Assembly: GCA_016199325.1 (NCBI GenBank)
Contig: JACQGW010000368.1
Span: forward strand, 1 to 54,763
Direction: 5' to 3'
DNA length: 54,763 nt
Source of the DNA: Chloroflexota bacterium
Lineage (GTDB): Bacteria; Chloroflexota; Dehalococcoidia; JACQGW01
Shown: positions 7,849-15,748 of the stretch, piece by piece
How the letters are laid out: each line of letters starts with the position of its first letter
Position numbering within the stretch: the stretch's first letter is position 1
Program-made: the position numbers and the translations under genes
Notes under the pieces: generated by a model
The model's input: only the letters and a program-made list of their open reading frames with translations
Database searches by the model: none
Told to the model about the DNA's origin: nothing

Positions 7849-8523
7849 ATGGAGAGCCGAGCCTTCAAAGACCGCGTGTACGCCGAGTTCGCCGCGCTCG
7901 GAAAGGCGCTGGCCAACCCCCATCGGTTGGAGCTGCTCGACCTCCTGGCTCAGGGTGAGCGCAGCGTCGAGGATCTGGCCGGGGAGGCGGCGCTGAGCCT
8001 CGCGAACGCTTCTGCCCACCTCCAGGTCCTGCGCCGCACGCGACTGGTCGAGGCCGAGAAGCGGGGCCTGAACGTCGTCTATCGCCTGGCCGCACCGGAG
8101 GTCTTCCAGCTCTGCCGCACGCTGCGCGACCTCGGTGGGACGCGCCTCGCCGAAGTGGACCGCCTGGTGGCGAGCTACCGCGGTGACCGCCAGACCCTCG
8201 AGGCGGTCGACAAGGAGGAGCTCCGGCGGCGCCTGGCGGACGACGCCGTCGTCGTCATCGACGTGCGGCCCGAGGTGGAGTACCGGCAGGGCCACGTTCC
8301 CGGCGCACGCTCGGTTCCGCTCAGGGAGCTGGAGCGGCGGCTGGCCGAGCTGCCCCAGGACCGGGAGATCGTGGCCTACTGCCGGGGCCCGTACTGCGTC
8401 CTGGCGGACGAAGCCGTCCGCCTGCTGCGCCGCCACGGCTTCCACGCCCGGCGCCTCAGCGAAGGCTTCCCAGAATGGCGGGCCGCCGGCTACCCGGCCG
8501 AGATCGCGGCGCTTGCCTCATAG
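7849..8523 (+). CDS. ArsR-family repressor fused to a rhodanese domain
   Basis: A 224-aa fusion. Residues 1-95 are an ArsR winged helix (ALANPHRLELLDLLAQGERSVEDLAGEAALSLANASAHLQVLRR), with no obvious Cys metal site. Residues 120-220 are a rhodanese domain (VIDVRPEVEYRQGHVPGARSVPL; active loop YCRGPYCVLADEA with catalytic Cys). In this known architecture the rhodanese probably senses sulfane sulfur or polysulfide and the HTH represses sulfur genes. It heads a cluster with DsrE-type and SQR-like genes, which supports that reading. GAGG precedes the ATG. Confidence 0.9.
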   Translation: MESRAFKDRVYAEFAALGKALANPHRLELLDLLAQGERSVEDLAGEAALSLANASAHLQVLRRTRLVEAEKRGLNVVYRLAAPEVFQLCRTLRDLGGTRLAEVDRLVASYRGDRQTLEAVDKEELRRRLADDAVVVIDVRPEVEYRQGHVPGARSVPLRELERRLAELPQDREIVAYCRGPYCVLADEAVRLLRRHGFHARRLSEGFPEWRAAGYPAEIAALAS

Positions 8524-8574
8524 GCAGGGCGTTCGGAGCAGAGGGAAACGGCTGAGCGAAGGAGACGCCGATCG

Positions 8575-9882
8575 ATGAGCGCCAGGCAAGAGCAAAGCGT
8601 CACGACCCCGGCAGCCCTCGCGGTCCGGCTCGGGCTGCGCGCCAACTGGCAACAGTTCGCGCTCCTCGTCGTCGTCAACGCCTTCGTCGGCGGCATGGTC
8701 GGCCTCGAGCGCGCCGTCGTGCCGCTCCTGGCCGAGCAGGAGTTCGGCCTCGTCTCGCGGACCGTCATCCTCTCCTTCATCGTCAGCTTCGGCGTCGTCA
8801 AGGCGCTCGCCAACCTCTTCGCCGGGCGGATGAGCGACCGCATCGGCCGCAAGCGCATCCTCGTCGCCGGCTGGCTCGTGGGGCTGCCGGTGCCGTTCCT
8901 GGTGATGCTTGCCCCAACCTGGGGATGGGTCGTCTTCGCCAACGTGCTGCTGGGGATAAACCAGGGCCTCTGCTGGTCGACCACCGTCGTCATGAAGATC
9001 GATCTGGTCGGTCCGGCTCGCCGCGGTCTGGCGATGGGGCTGAACGAGTTTGCCGGCTACCTCGCGGTCTCGCTGGCGGCCCTGGCCAGCGGCTACCTGG
9101 CCGCGGCCTACGCCCTGCGGCCGCAGCCGTTCTACCTCGGCGTCGCCTTCGCCCTGGCCGGCCTCCTCCTGTCTCTCTTCTTCGTTCGGGAGTCGCACGG
9201 CCACGCCCGGCACGAGTCGGCGCTGGTGGACGGCCCGGCGGGTCGTGATCGCGCGGACGATCGGCCGAAGCAGCCGTCGTTTGGCCGGATCCTCCTCCTG
9301 GTCAGTTGGAAGGACCGCGCCCTCTTCTCGACGAGTCAGGCCGGCCTGGTGAACAACCTCAACGACGGCATGGCCTGGGGCCTCTTCCCGCTCGTCTTCG
9401 CCGCGGCCCACCTGAGCATCCAGGAGATCGGCCTGTTGGCCGCGATCTACCCCGGCGTCTGGGGTATTGCGCAACTGGTCACGGGCGCGCTGTCGGACCG
9501 CCTGGGTCGCAAGGGCCTCATCGTGACCGGCATGTGGGTCCAGGCCGGCGGCATTTTCCTGGTCCTGCTGTCCGGCGGCTTCTGGCCCTGGGCGGGGGCG
9601 ATGGCGCTGCTGGGCCTGGGAACAGCCCTGGTCTATCCGACGCTCCTGGCGGCCGTCTCCGACGTGGCGCATCCCGACTGGCGCGCCTCGGCGGTCGGCG
9701 TCTATCGCCTCTGGCGGGATGGCGGCTATGCGCTGGGCGCGCTGCTCGCCGGCGTGCTGGCCGACCTCCTGGGCGTCTCCTGGGCGATCGCGGGCATCGG
9801 CGCCCTGACGTTCGCGTCTGGGCTGGTCGTGCTCTGGCGCATGTACGAGACGCTGCCGACAAAACGCTCGCTTGGAGGTTAG
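8575..9882 (+). CDS. Major facilitator superfamily transporter
   Basis: A 435-aa protein with about 12 hydrophobic segments. The MFS loop motif between TM2 and TM3 is FAGRMSDRIGRKRILVAGW, and the mirrored motif in the second half is TGALSDRLGRKGLIVTG. A hydrophilic central loop (HARHESALVDGPAGRDRADDRPKQP is part of it) separates the halves. Substrate unknown. It starts 51 nt after the ArsR-rhodanese gene and is followed immediately by a SHOCT protein gene, so a sulfur-compound or metal-linked substrate is plausible but unproven. Confidence 0.85.
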   Translation: MSARQEQSVTTPAALAVRLGLRANWQQFALLVVVNAFVGGMVGLERAVVPLLAEQEFGLVSRTVILSFIVSFGVVKALANLFAGRMSDRIGRKRILVAGWLVGLPVPFLVMLAPTWGWVVFANVLLGINQGLCWSTTVVMKIDLVGPARRGLAMGLNEFAGYLAVSLAALASGYLAAAYALRPQPFYLGVAFALAGLLLSLFFVRESHGHARHESALVDGPAGRDRADDRPKQPSFGRILLLVSWKDRALFSTSQAGLVNNLNDGMAWGLFPLVFAAAHLSIQEIGLLAAIYPGVWGIAQLVTGALSDRLGRKGLIVTGMWVQAGGIFLVLLSGGFWPWAGAMALLGLGTALVYPTLLAAVSDVAHPDWRASAVGVYRLWRDGGYALGALLAGVLADLLGVSWAIAGIGALTFASGLVVLWRMYETLPTKRSLGG

Positions 9883-9884
9883 CG

Positions 9885-10283
9885 ATGGGACCGATGGGAC
9901 CAATGATGGGCGGTGGGCCCTGGGGATCTGGCGTGCTCAGTTGGCCGGGTCAGATGCTCCTCGTCTTGTTCATCCTCGCGCTCGGGCTCGTGGCGCTGGC
10001 CTTGTGGCGCAGGGACGGAAGAGTCCGGCGTCGACCGCTGTTGCCCGAGGAGATGCTCCGCGAGCGCTACGCAGCGGGTGAGATCACCCGGCAGCAATAC
10101 CAGGAGGCGCTGGTCGACGTCCTGAAGGGCCGATACGTCCTGGGCGAACTCGATCTGGCCGAGTACGAGCTGCGGCTTGGAAGGCTTCTCGGTGAGGAGC
10201 GCCCTCTGGAGGGCGGGAAACGGGTTCTGGACGGACCACTTGCGACCGGTCGAGCCGGCTCGCATGCCGCGAAGGGGGAGTGA
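9885..10283 (+). CDS. SHOCT-domain small membrane protein
   Basis: A 132-aa protein: Met/Gly/Pro-rich N-terminus (MGPMGPMMGGGPW), one transmembrane helix (MLLVLFILALGLVALALW), then two short SHOCT-type helical repeats (EMLRERYAAGEITRQQYQEAL and DVLKGRYVLGELDLAEYELRL). SHOCT segments are oligomerisation or tether motifs of unknown role. The ATG is 2 nt after the MFS stop with GGAGG in front, so the two are co-translated. Similar proteins are encoded at 14690 and at 15350 (minus strand). Confidence 0.8.
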   Translation: MGPMGPMMGGGPWGSGVLSWPGQMLLVLFILALGLVALALWRRDGRVRRRPLLPEEMLRERYAAGEITRQQYQEALVDVLKGRYVLGELDLAEYELRLGRLLGEERPLEGGKRVLDGPLATGRAGSHAAKGE

Positions 10284-10284
10284 C

Positions 10285-10644
10285 GTGAGCGAAAAGACCC
10301 TGGTCATCTTCCTGGCGACGACGCCCTACGGGCACGAGAACGCGGACACGGCGCTGCGCCTGGCCGAGGCCGCGTTGGCGAAGGGCCATCGGGTCCGGCT
10401 CTTCGCTTCCGGCGACGGTGTCCACCTTGCTCAGCTTGGGCAACGGCCGGCCGGCTTACCCGACGCTCTGGCGAATCTGGCTCGCTTGATGGGGCAGGGG
10501 CTGCAGGTCGAGCTCTGCGGCTCCTGTCTCCGGTTCCGTGGCCTCGGCCGCGAGCTCCTGGTCGAGGGCGCCGAGCCCAGCTCGCTGAAGGGCCTCTTTG
10601 CGGCGGTCGCCGGAGCCGACGCCTTCGTGACCCTGGGCGGCTGA
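10285..10644 (+). CDS. DsrE/TusD-like sulfur-relay protein
   Basis: A 119-aa DsrE-family protein: VIFLATTPYGHENADTALRLAEAALAKGHRVRLFASGDGVHLA, then CGSCLRFRGL, whose Cys pair lies in the family's sulfur-carrying loop, ending DAFVTLGG. In the TusBCD and DsrEFH complexes this subunit carries persulfide on a Cys. GTG start at 10285 with GGGGGAG in front, just after the SHOCT stop. First of three consecutive DsrE-, DsrF- and DsrH-like genes. Confidence 0.8.
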   Translation: MSEKTLVIFLATTPYGHENADTALRLAEAALAKGHRVRLFASGDGVHLAQLGQRPAGLPDALANLARLMGQGLQVELCGSCLRFRGLGRELLVEGAEPSSLKGLFAAVAGADAFVTLGG

Positions 10645-10658
10645 AAGGAGTGGGAGCC

Positions 10659-11033
10659 ATGAGCAAGCCGTTTCTCATCGTTCTCCGCCACGCGCCGTAC
10701 GGGCGGCTCGACGGCGCCGAGGTCGTCCGCCACCTGAACGGGGCTGTTGCCAGTGGTCTTGACGCGGCGGCGCTCTTGCTGGGGGACGGCGTCTACCTCG
10801 CCAAGGCCGGCCAGGTAGCAGCGCCGGGCTGGACGGAGCTGGCGGCCGCGCTGGCGCACGCGCTGCGAGCAGCCGGCGCTGATGGGGGTCCCCCTGTTGC
10901 CGTCTACGTCCACGCCCCGGCCCTCCAGACGCGCGGGCTTACCGAAGCTGACCTCGTCCCGGGCTGCCGGATTGCTCAGGACACCGCCGCGGCGGATCTC
11001 ATCGCCGCCGCGGTGGCAACGCTGGTCTACTGA
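10659..11033 (+). CDS. DsrF/TusC-like DsrE-family protein
   Basis: A 124-aa protein with the same fold (FLIVLRHAPYGRLDGAEVVRHLNGAVASGLDAAALLLGDGVYLA, then DTAAADLIAAAVATLVY). The only Cys is in PGCRIAQDT, outside the usual carrier loop, which suits the structural TusC/DsrF role. ATG at 10659 with AAAGGAG in front. Its last codons are part of a 35-bp direct repeat (11009-11043 and 11084-11118). Confidence 0.75.
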   Translation: MSKPFLIVLRHAPYGRLDGAEVVRHLNGAVASGLDAAALLLGDGVYLAKAGQVAAPGWTELAAALAHALRAAGADGGPPVAVYVHAPALQTRGLTEADLVPGCRIAQDTAAADLIAAAVATLVY

Positions 11034-11118
11034 GGAGGGAATCCCGGGGAGATGCTTCGCTGCGGCTCAGCATGACAAGGAGTCGCGGTGGCAACGCTGG
11101 TCTACTGAGGAGGGAATC
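11009..11118. repeat. 35-bp perfect direct repeat flanking a 40-bp inserted repeat fragment
   Basis: The sequences 11009-11043 and 11084-11118 are identical over 35 bp. They contain the last codons and stop of the DsrF-like gene and the GAGGAGGGAATC ribosome site of the next gene. The 40 bp between them (11044-11083) contain GGGGAGATGCTTCGCT and CAGCATGACA, which match a dispersed sequence also at about 18251-18275. The likely event is insertion of a short repeat with duplication of the junction, so that both genes stayed intact. Confidence 0.85.
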
Positions 11119-11463
11119 GTGGAGAGGCCGCGGAAGGTCTTGCTGCTCCGGAGGGGGCCGGCGGAACCGGCGACGACGGGCACGCTGGAGCTCGCCGAGG
11201 TGCTGCGCAGCCAGGGGCACATTGTCCACGTCGCGCTGATTCAGGATGCCGTGCTCTGCGCCGTCAACGCCAGCGGGCTGGAAAGCGCGTGGGTATTACG
11301 CGGGCTGGTCGGCACCGGGGTCGGCTGCCACGTTCTGGCGGACGACCTCTTGATGCGCGGATACAAGCGGGTTGACGTTCTGCCCTGCTGCCGGCTGATC
11401 GATTACGGCGCTCTGGTCGACTTGCTCCTCGCGGACGGAGCGAGCGTCGCGGGCGCGTTTTAG
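11119..11463 (+). CDS. DsrH/TusB-like protein
   Basis: A 114-aa protein: RKVLLLRRGPAEPATTGTLELAEVLRSQGHIVHVALIQDAVLCAV, then CHVLADDLLMRGY. The D-A-V-L segment and the LADD-L-RG segment fit DsrH/TusB, the third subunit of the hexameric sulfur-relay complexes; Cys residues are at DAVLCA and LPCC. GTG start at 11119, immediately after the duplicated ribosome site. With the two genes before it this would make a DsrEFH-like trimer; neither dsrAB nor tusA is in the window. Confidence 0.65.
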   Translation: MERPRKVLLLRRGPAEPATTGTLELAEVLRSQGHIVHVALIQDAVLCAVNASGLESAWVLRGLVGTGVGCHVLADDLLMRGYKRVDVLPCCRLIDYGALVDLLLADGASVAGAF

Positions 11464-11468
11464 CGCCA

Positions 11469-12236
11469 GTGACGATGAACCTGTTGGACGAAGTGCGATC
11501 ACCCCAATCGATACATCAGGTGTCATCCGAGCCACGGCGTGATGCAAGCGTCCCACGGCGTGCGCTGGCCGTCTTCGCCCATCCCGACGATGCGGAGTAC
11601 ACGTGCGGCGGCAGCGTCATCCGGTGGGCTGAAGCTGGGGCCGAAGTCACCTACGTGGTCTGCACCGATGGGGGCAAAGGGGGCGACGAGCTCGCCTTGA
11701 GCGATGAGGCGGTGTCTGCGCTCCGCGAGGCGGAGCAGCGGGCTGCCGCGGCGCTCCTGGGGGTACGAGAGATCGTCTTCCTTCGCCATGCCGATGGCGA
11801 GTTGGCGAGCGTGCTCGATCTCCGGCGCGAGCTCGTGAAACTGATCCGCCGCTGGCGCCCCGACCGGCTCTTGACCTGGGACGCCTGGCGGCCCTATCAG
11901 CTCCACCCGGACCACCGCGCCGCCGGTCTGGCTGCCGTGGAGGCGGTGCTGGCCGCCGGAAACTCCCGGGTCTGGCCGGAGCTCCTGGCGGAAGGTCTCA
12001 CGCCGCATCGCGTCGAACAGGTGTATCTCTTCGGCACCGACCGCCCGGATCTCTGGGTAGACGTGACCGCGACCTTCGAGCGCAAGCTTGCGGCCATTGT
12101 CGCCCACCGCAGCCAGACGACGTTGCCGGCGGAGGTTTTCGAGTCGGTGCGACGCTGTAACCGCGATGCCGGCCAGACCTGCGGCTGCGCGTATGCCGAG
12201 GCATTCAAGGCACTGCGCCCTTTCTGTGATACCTGA
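11469..12236 (+). CDS. PIG-L/LmbE family deacetylase
   Basis: A 255-aa zinc-dependent N-acetylglucosaminyl deacetylase-type enzyme. The metal and catalytic motif AHPDD is followed by YTCGGSV, and the third ligand is in HPDHRA. Relatives remove acetyl groups from N-acetylglucosaminyl lipids or from mycothiol/bacillithiol precursors. In a sulfur cluster a thiol-cofactor role is tempting but only inferred. Start is GTG 11469 or ATG 11475; the first roughly 30 residues are not conserved. Follows the DsrH-like gene by 5 nt. Confidence 0.85.
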   Translation: MTMNLLDEVRSPQSIHQVSSEPRRDASVPRRALAVFAHPDDAEYTCGGSVIRWAEAGAEVTYVVCTDGGKGGDELALSDEAVSALREAEQRAAAALLGVREIVFLRHADGELASVLDLRRELVKLIRRWRPDRLLTWDAWRPYQLHPDHRAAGLAAVEAVLAAGNSRVWPELLAEGLTPHRVEQVYLFGTDRPDLWVDVTATFERKLAAIVAHRSQTTLPAEVFESVRRCNRDAGQTCGCAYAEAFKALRPFCDT

Positions 12237-12351
12237 TGTTGACTGTGGGGCCCCGTGGGGGTTCGACAGGCAACGAGACGGGGGATTTCGGTCGGCGTCC
12301 GATACGGGTGACGCCGGCCCTATGGTCGCCAAATTAGCTTGGAGGTGCCAG

Positions 12352-13506
12352 ATGACAGGACAGACCATCGCGATCCTCGGGGCGGGCTTTGGTGGGCTGA
12401 CGGCAGCCAACGCCCTCAGAACCTCGCTTTCGCAGGAGCACCGCGTCCTTCTCATCAGCAAGAATCGGACTTTCTCGGCTCCCTTTTCCAACCTCTGGGT
12501 GATGACCGGGGAGCGGGCTCACCCTAAGGAGGGCGAGCGGGAGATCCTCGGGCTTGCTCAGAAGGGCGTCGAGGTCGTCGTCGACGAGGTCCGGGCGATC
12601 GACGTCGAGCGAAAACGGGTCAAGATGGCCTCGACGGAGCTCCCCTATGATTACCTCGTCGTCGCCCTCGGCGCTGACTACGCCCCGCAGGAGGTTCCGG
12701 GGTTCTCCGAGGCGGCCCACAACCTCTACGAGCCCGACGGCGCCTATCGACTGCAAGGTGCCCTGGCGGAGCTCGATCGGGGTCGGGTGGTCGTCTTGAT
12801 CACCAGGACCCCCTTCAAGTGCCCCGCCGCTCCCTACGAGGCGGCCTTGCTCGTCGATACCGTCCTCAGCATCAGAGGGGTACGGGACCAGGCGGAGATC
12901 GCCGTCTACACACCCGAGCCCCAGCCGATGCCCGTCGCCGGCCGGGCGGTCGGGGAAGCCCTGGAGGCGATGCTCAGAGAACGGGGGATCGAGTACTGCA
13001 CCAAGCGGACGGTCCAGCACATCGACCCTGTCGGCCAGAGGATCCTCTTTGGGGATGGGAGCGAATCGGCGCGGTTCGACCTGTTGATCGGCATCCCTCC
13101 CCACGTGGCGCCGAAGGCAGTCCACGGGCTGCTCGGGCCAAGAGGCTGGATTCCCGTTGACCCTGCGACGCTGGAAACCCAGCACGAGGGCATCTACGCT
13201 ATCGGGGACGTCGCCTCGATCACGCTCAAGAACGGTATGCCCTTGCCAAAGGCCGGGGTATTTGCCACGGGCCAGGCCGAGGTGGTCGCACGGAACATCG
13301 CCGCCAGGGTGCGGGGCAAGGAGCCGACTGAGCGGTTCGACGGACAGGGCTTCTGCTACATCGAGGTTGCCGACGCCCTGGCAGCCTACGGTGAGGGGGA
13401 CTTCTACGCGGATCCCGCGCCCGCCGTCAAGTTTGTCCCGCCCTCCTACGACTACTTCGTCCAGAAGAGGGAATGGGAAAAGAACTTGCTCAGAAGCCTC
13501 TTGTGA
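12352..13506 (+). CDS. Sulfide:quinone reductase-like FAD-dependent oxidoreductase
   Basis: A 384-aa two-dinucleotide-binding-domain flavoprotein: GAGFGGLTAANALR (FAD ADP-binding), LPYDYLVVALGADY, YEAALLVDTVLS, GIYAIGDVASI (FAD ribityl Asp), then AGVFATGQAEVVARNIA. TPFKCPAAPYE carries the Cys conserved in SQR and flavocytochrome c sulfide dehydrogenase; a second Cys is in GFCYIEVAD. This fits sulfide or polysulfide oxidation with electrons passed to quinone, although the full three-Cys set of classical SQR is not evident. ATG 12352 has GGAGGT in front. Confidence 0.82.
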   Translation: MTGQTIAILGAGFGGLTAANALRTSLSQEHRVLLISKNRTFSAPFSNLWVMTGERAHPKEGEREILGLAQKGVEVVVDEVRAIDVERKRVKMASTELPYDYLVVALGADYAPQEVPGFSEAAHNLYEPDGAYRLQGALAELDRGRVVVLITRTPFKCPAAPYEAALLVDTVLSIRGVRDQAEIAVYTPEPQPMPVAGRAVGEALEAMLRERGIEYCTKRTVQHIDPVGQRILFGDGSESARFDLLIGIPPHVAPKAVHGLLGPRGWIPVDPATLETQHEGIYAIGDVASITLKNGMPLPKAGVFATGQAEVVARNIAARVRGKEPTERFDGQGFCYIEVADALAAYGEGDFYADPAPAVKFVPPSYDYFVQKREWEKNLLRSLL

Positions 13507-13584
13507 AGATTTCGTACCACTACCGGTTGAACATTCTCGGATGCCGTGTCGTCGCGGATGGCCCGGCGATCAGGTGGAGTGGCG

Positions 13585-14400
13585 TTGGCCGCAGGAATCT
13601 TTGACGAACAGGCCGCCCGCTATGACGCGTGGTACGACACGACGCGGGGTGCCGTGGTTCTTGCCGAGGAGCTCGACGCAGTGCGGCCGCTGCTGGCTGA
13701 GGTGCCACGGCCGTGGTTAGAGGTGGGTGTTGGTACCGGACGCTTCGCGGCAGCCCTCGGCGTCGAAGTCGGTCTCGACCCGGCCCGCGCGGCGCTTGCC
13801 CTGGCGGTTCGTCGGGGAGTGAGCGGAGTAGCCGCGCGCGGGGAGGCGCTGCCGTTCCCGGACGGGACGTTCGGCGCGGTGCTCTTCGTCCTCACTCTCT
13901 GCTTTGTCGACGATCCTCTGGCGGCCCTGCGCGAGGCCCGGCGGGTTCTCCGGCTGGACGGAGGGGTGGTGCTCGGAGTCGTACCGGCCGAAGGCCCCTG
14001 GGGCCGGCACTACCAGGCGCTGGCGGCTCGCGGCCATCCCTACTATCGGAACGCGCGCTTCTTCACCCGGCCCGAGCTGGCCTCGCTGATGGCCGTGGCA
14101 GGTTTCACAGCGACACGCACACGCTCAGCACTCTGCTGGGTGCCAGAAGCCGAGCCGGCTTCCGGTGCTGCCTCCGAGGGAGACGACCCGCAGGCTGGAT
14201 TCACGGCGGTGCTCGGCGTCGCCACGCGGCTCGCGTGCTCATGTCCCACTGATAATCGGCGCAGTAGACGATCACCGGTCGATTCCGCTGAAGGAGCTCG
14301 GCCGCCTGTCGGTCGAGCTGGGCGCCGCCCTCGACGAGGCGGCGTACGTCATCCCGCTGAATCTCGATGGACATCGCCTGCCTCCACCAATTGGGATTAG
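13585..14400 (+). CDS. Class I SAM-dependent methyltransferase with an abnormal C-terminus
   Basis: Methyltransf_11-type domain: FDEQAARYDAWYDT, PWLEVGVGTGRFAAALG (SAM motif I), ARGEALPFPDGTFGAVLFVLTLCFVDDPLAALREARRVLR (motifs II-III), and PELASLMAVAGF. The natural protein should end near base 14220. The frame then runs about 60 codons through sequence that, on the other strand, is a rhodanese remnant, and its stop TAG (14398-14400) is the first three bases of a MITE terminal repeat. I chose TTG 13585 because AGGTGGA lies 6 nt upstream; GTG or ATG starts at 13546, 13558 and 13579 are possible. Substrate unknown. Confidence 0.75.
   Translation: MAAGIFDEQAARYDAWYDTTRGAVVLAEELDAVRPLLAEVPRPWLEVGVGTGRFAAALGVEVGLDPARAALALAVRRGVSGVAARGEALPFPDGTFGAVLFVLTLCFVDDPLAALREARRVLRLDGGVVLGVVPAEGPWGRHYQALAARGHPYYRNARFFTRPELASLMAVAGFTATRTRSALCWVPEAEPASGAASEGDDPQAGFTAVLGVATRLACSCPTDNRRSRRSPVDSAEGARPPVGRAGRRPRRGGVRHPAESRWTSPASTNWD
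14201..14374 (-). pseudogene. Rhodanese-domain remnant with internal deletion
   Basis: From ATG 14374 on the minus strand: MSIEIQRDDVRRLVEGGAQL, then a jump to DRQAAELLQRNRPVIVYCADYQWDM and RAAW, after which the homology stops. The first piece is the N-terminus of a short rhodanese and the second is the segment around the active-site loop; the roughly 25-residue middle (the usual LPGA-HIPL part) is missing, and the C-terminus is lost where it meets the methyltransferase 3' end. It lies 24 nt downstream of the MITE. Confidence 0.65.
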
Positions 14401-14523
14401 GGCGTGTTTGCAAAGTGCCGTAACAGCCCCGGAAATCAGGCAAGTAAGCGATACGAACGGCAGTTTCAAGCGGCATCGTAGCAGCCGACCAAACAGCAAA
14501 TCAGGGTTTGCAAACACGCCCTA
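14398..14523. mobile_element. TA-flanked MITE with perfect 17-bp terminal inverted repeats
   Basis: TAGGGCGTGTTTGCAAA at 14398-14414 and its exact reverse complement at 14507-14523, with TA at both outer ends. The roughly 90-bp interior has no gene. The size and TA ends resemble non-autonomous elements of IS630/Tc1-mariner type. It supplies the stop codon of the methyltransferase frame and separates the rhodanese remnant from any promoter. Confidence 0.85.
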
Positions 14524-14689
14524 GTCACGATCCGGCCCGACGGGGCACAGGCCGTGCCACCGGCGGCCGGCCGGGCGCTCCCGATCGTTGGCGGCACATA
14601 TTCTGCGGACAAGGGTTGGATCCCGGCAGAAAAGACACGCGGAGGGTGCCAATCTCCGCCCGAGCGGCCGGGACACAGAGGTGATAGAC

Positions 14690-15118
14690 ATGGAACAGCG
14701 GCAGAATCGAGGTCGAGCGTTCCTTGGCTGGGGAGCCATCCTGACGGTGGCGGGGCTGGTGCTGCTTGCGGCCGCCTCGGCAGTCGCCGGGGGCTTCGTC
14801 GTCGGTGGGACACCGGGGCCTGGCGGCATGGTGCCGCCGGGTGGCATGATGCCGCCGGGCGGGATGATGCAGCCCGGCGGACCAGGCGGGTTCGTCAGCC
14901 CCCTCTTTCCGGTCCTGACATTCCTGGCCTGGATTCTCGTCGTCGGCGGCGTCGTCCTGCTGGGCGTCTGGCTCGTCCGCACGCTCTGGCCGGAGGTCGG
15001 CGCCACAGGCGCCGCGCCCGAAGAGCCGGTGCGGATCGCGCAGGTCCGCTACGCGCGGGGTGAGATCTCTCGTGAGGAGTACGAGCGGATCCGGCAAGAC
15101 CTGAGCAAGGCGGCCTGA
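14690..15118 (+). CDS. SHOCT-domain membrane protein with Met/Gly/Pro-rich loop
   Basis: A 142-aa protein: two transmembrane helices (GAILTVAGLVLLAAASAVAG and TFLAWILVVGGVVLLGVWLV) joined by a repetitive loop of PPGGMM-type units, then a C-terminal SHOCT segment (RYARGEISREEYERIRQDL). A short linker (ATGAAPEEPVR) precedes SHOCT. The Met-rich loop could touch soft metals, but no function is known. ATG 14690 has AGAGGTGA in front. Confidence 0.75.
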   Translation: MEQRQNRGRAFLGWGAILTVAGLVLLAAASAVAGGFVVGGTPGPGGMVPPGGMMPPGGMMQPGGPGGFVSPLFPVLTFLAWILVVGGVVLLGVWLVRTLWPEVGATGAAPEEPVRIAQVRYARGEISREEYERIRQDLSKAA

Positions 15119-15407
15119 CCGAACGAACCGCCAGGCCGCCAGGACCGCCCACGCGCGCGGACCATCCGAGCCGCGAACGTGAGTGAGCGGTTCCCCGACG
15201 CGGTCGACCCTCGCACGTCGGGGGACGGCTCACTCACGTTCGCGGCTCGGTTCGGTCATCCCCGCCGGTGTCGCTCGCCGGCAGCGGGGAACCGCTCACT
15301 CACGTTCGCGGCTCGGATCGGTCACTGCCGGCGGGGATCGACCAGGCGATCAAGCGCCATTCCTGACGTCTTCCTTGGCGATCTTGGCGCCCTGGCGGTT
15401 CGTTCTC
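15118..15407. repeat. Repeat nest: three inverted copies of a 22-nt unit plus two copies of a second family
   Basis: A 22-nt unit beginning CGAGCCGCGAACGTGAGTGA occurs at 15168-15189 and, in reverse complement, at 15228-15249 and 15294-15315, giving nested potential stem-loops. Next to it are two pieces of another family containing GAACGAACCGCCAGG (15121-15150 plus; about 15375-15405 minus), which recurs at about 51517-51570. The minus-strand copy is translated as the C-terminal TNRQGAKIAKEDV of the SHOCT protein at 15350-15745. No independent gene lies in 15119-15349. Confidence 0.8.
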
Positions 15408-15745
15408 TCAACGGGCTCGCCGAGGAGCAGCCCGAGCCGCGCTTCGTACTCGTCGAGCTCGATCTCCCCTCGGACGTAGCGGTCCTTCAGCAGGTCGACC
15501 AGCGCCTCGCGGTGTTGTCGGTGGGTCAGCTCACCGGTGGCGTAGCGTTCCCGCAGGATCGCCTCGGGCGAATGCAGCCGGCCTTGACGCTCCCGACCGC
15601 CCACGCCCCGAGGCACAGCGGCCAGCACGACGAGTCCAAGTGCGACCATGAGCAGCCCGACGAGCGCGAGGGCGGGCCAGCCCATCATGCCGCCGGCCCA
15701 CGGGCCGCCGCCCATCATCGGCCCCATCGGCCCCATCGGTCCCAT
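15350..15745 (-). CDS. SHOCT-domain membrane protein, last gene of the metal/redox run
   Basis: A 131-aa paralogue of the product at 9885: Met/Gly/Pro start (MGPMGPMGPMMGGGPW), one transmembrane helix (ALALVGLLMVALGLVVLAAV), then two SHOCT segments (ILRERYATGELTHRQHREAL, LKDRYVRGEIELDEYEARL). The last 16 or so residues (TNRQGAKIAKEDVRNGA) are translated dispersed repeat, so the original C-terminus has been replaced. It follows the histidine kinase by 3 nt. Confidence 0.78.
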   Translation of the reverse strand: MGPMGPMGPMMGGGPWAGGMMGWPALALVGLLMVALGLVVLAAVPRGVGGRERQGRLHSPEAILRERYATGELTHRQHREALVDLLKDRYVRGEIELDEYEARLGLLLGEPVERTNRQGAKIAKEDVRNGA

Positions 15746-15748
15746 GGC

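Noticed and set aside
12253..12262. GGGGTTCGAC considered as a tRNA T-arm
   Set aside because: No acceptor, D or anticodon stems could be built around it, so no tRNA is called.
14372..14374. Rhodanese remnant considered as a functional short sulfurtransferase
   Set aside because: The middle of the domain and the C-terminus are missing and a MITE lies directly upstream.
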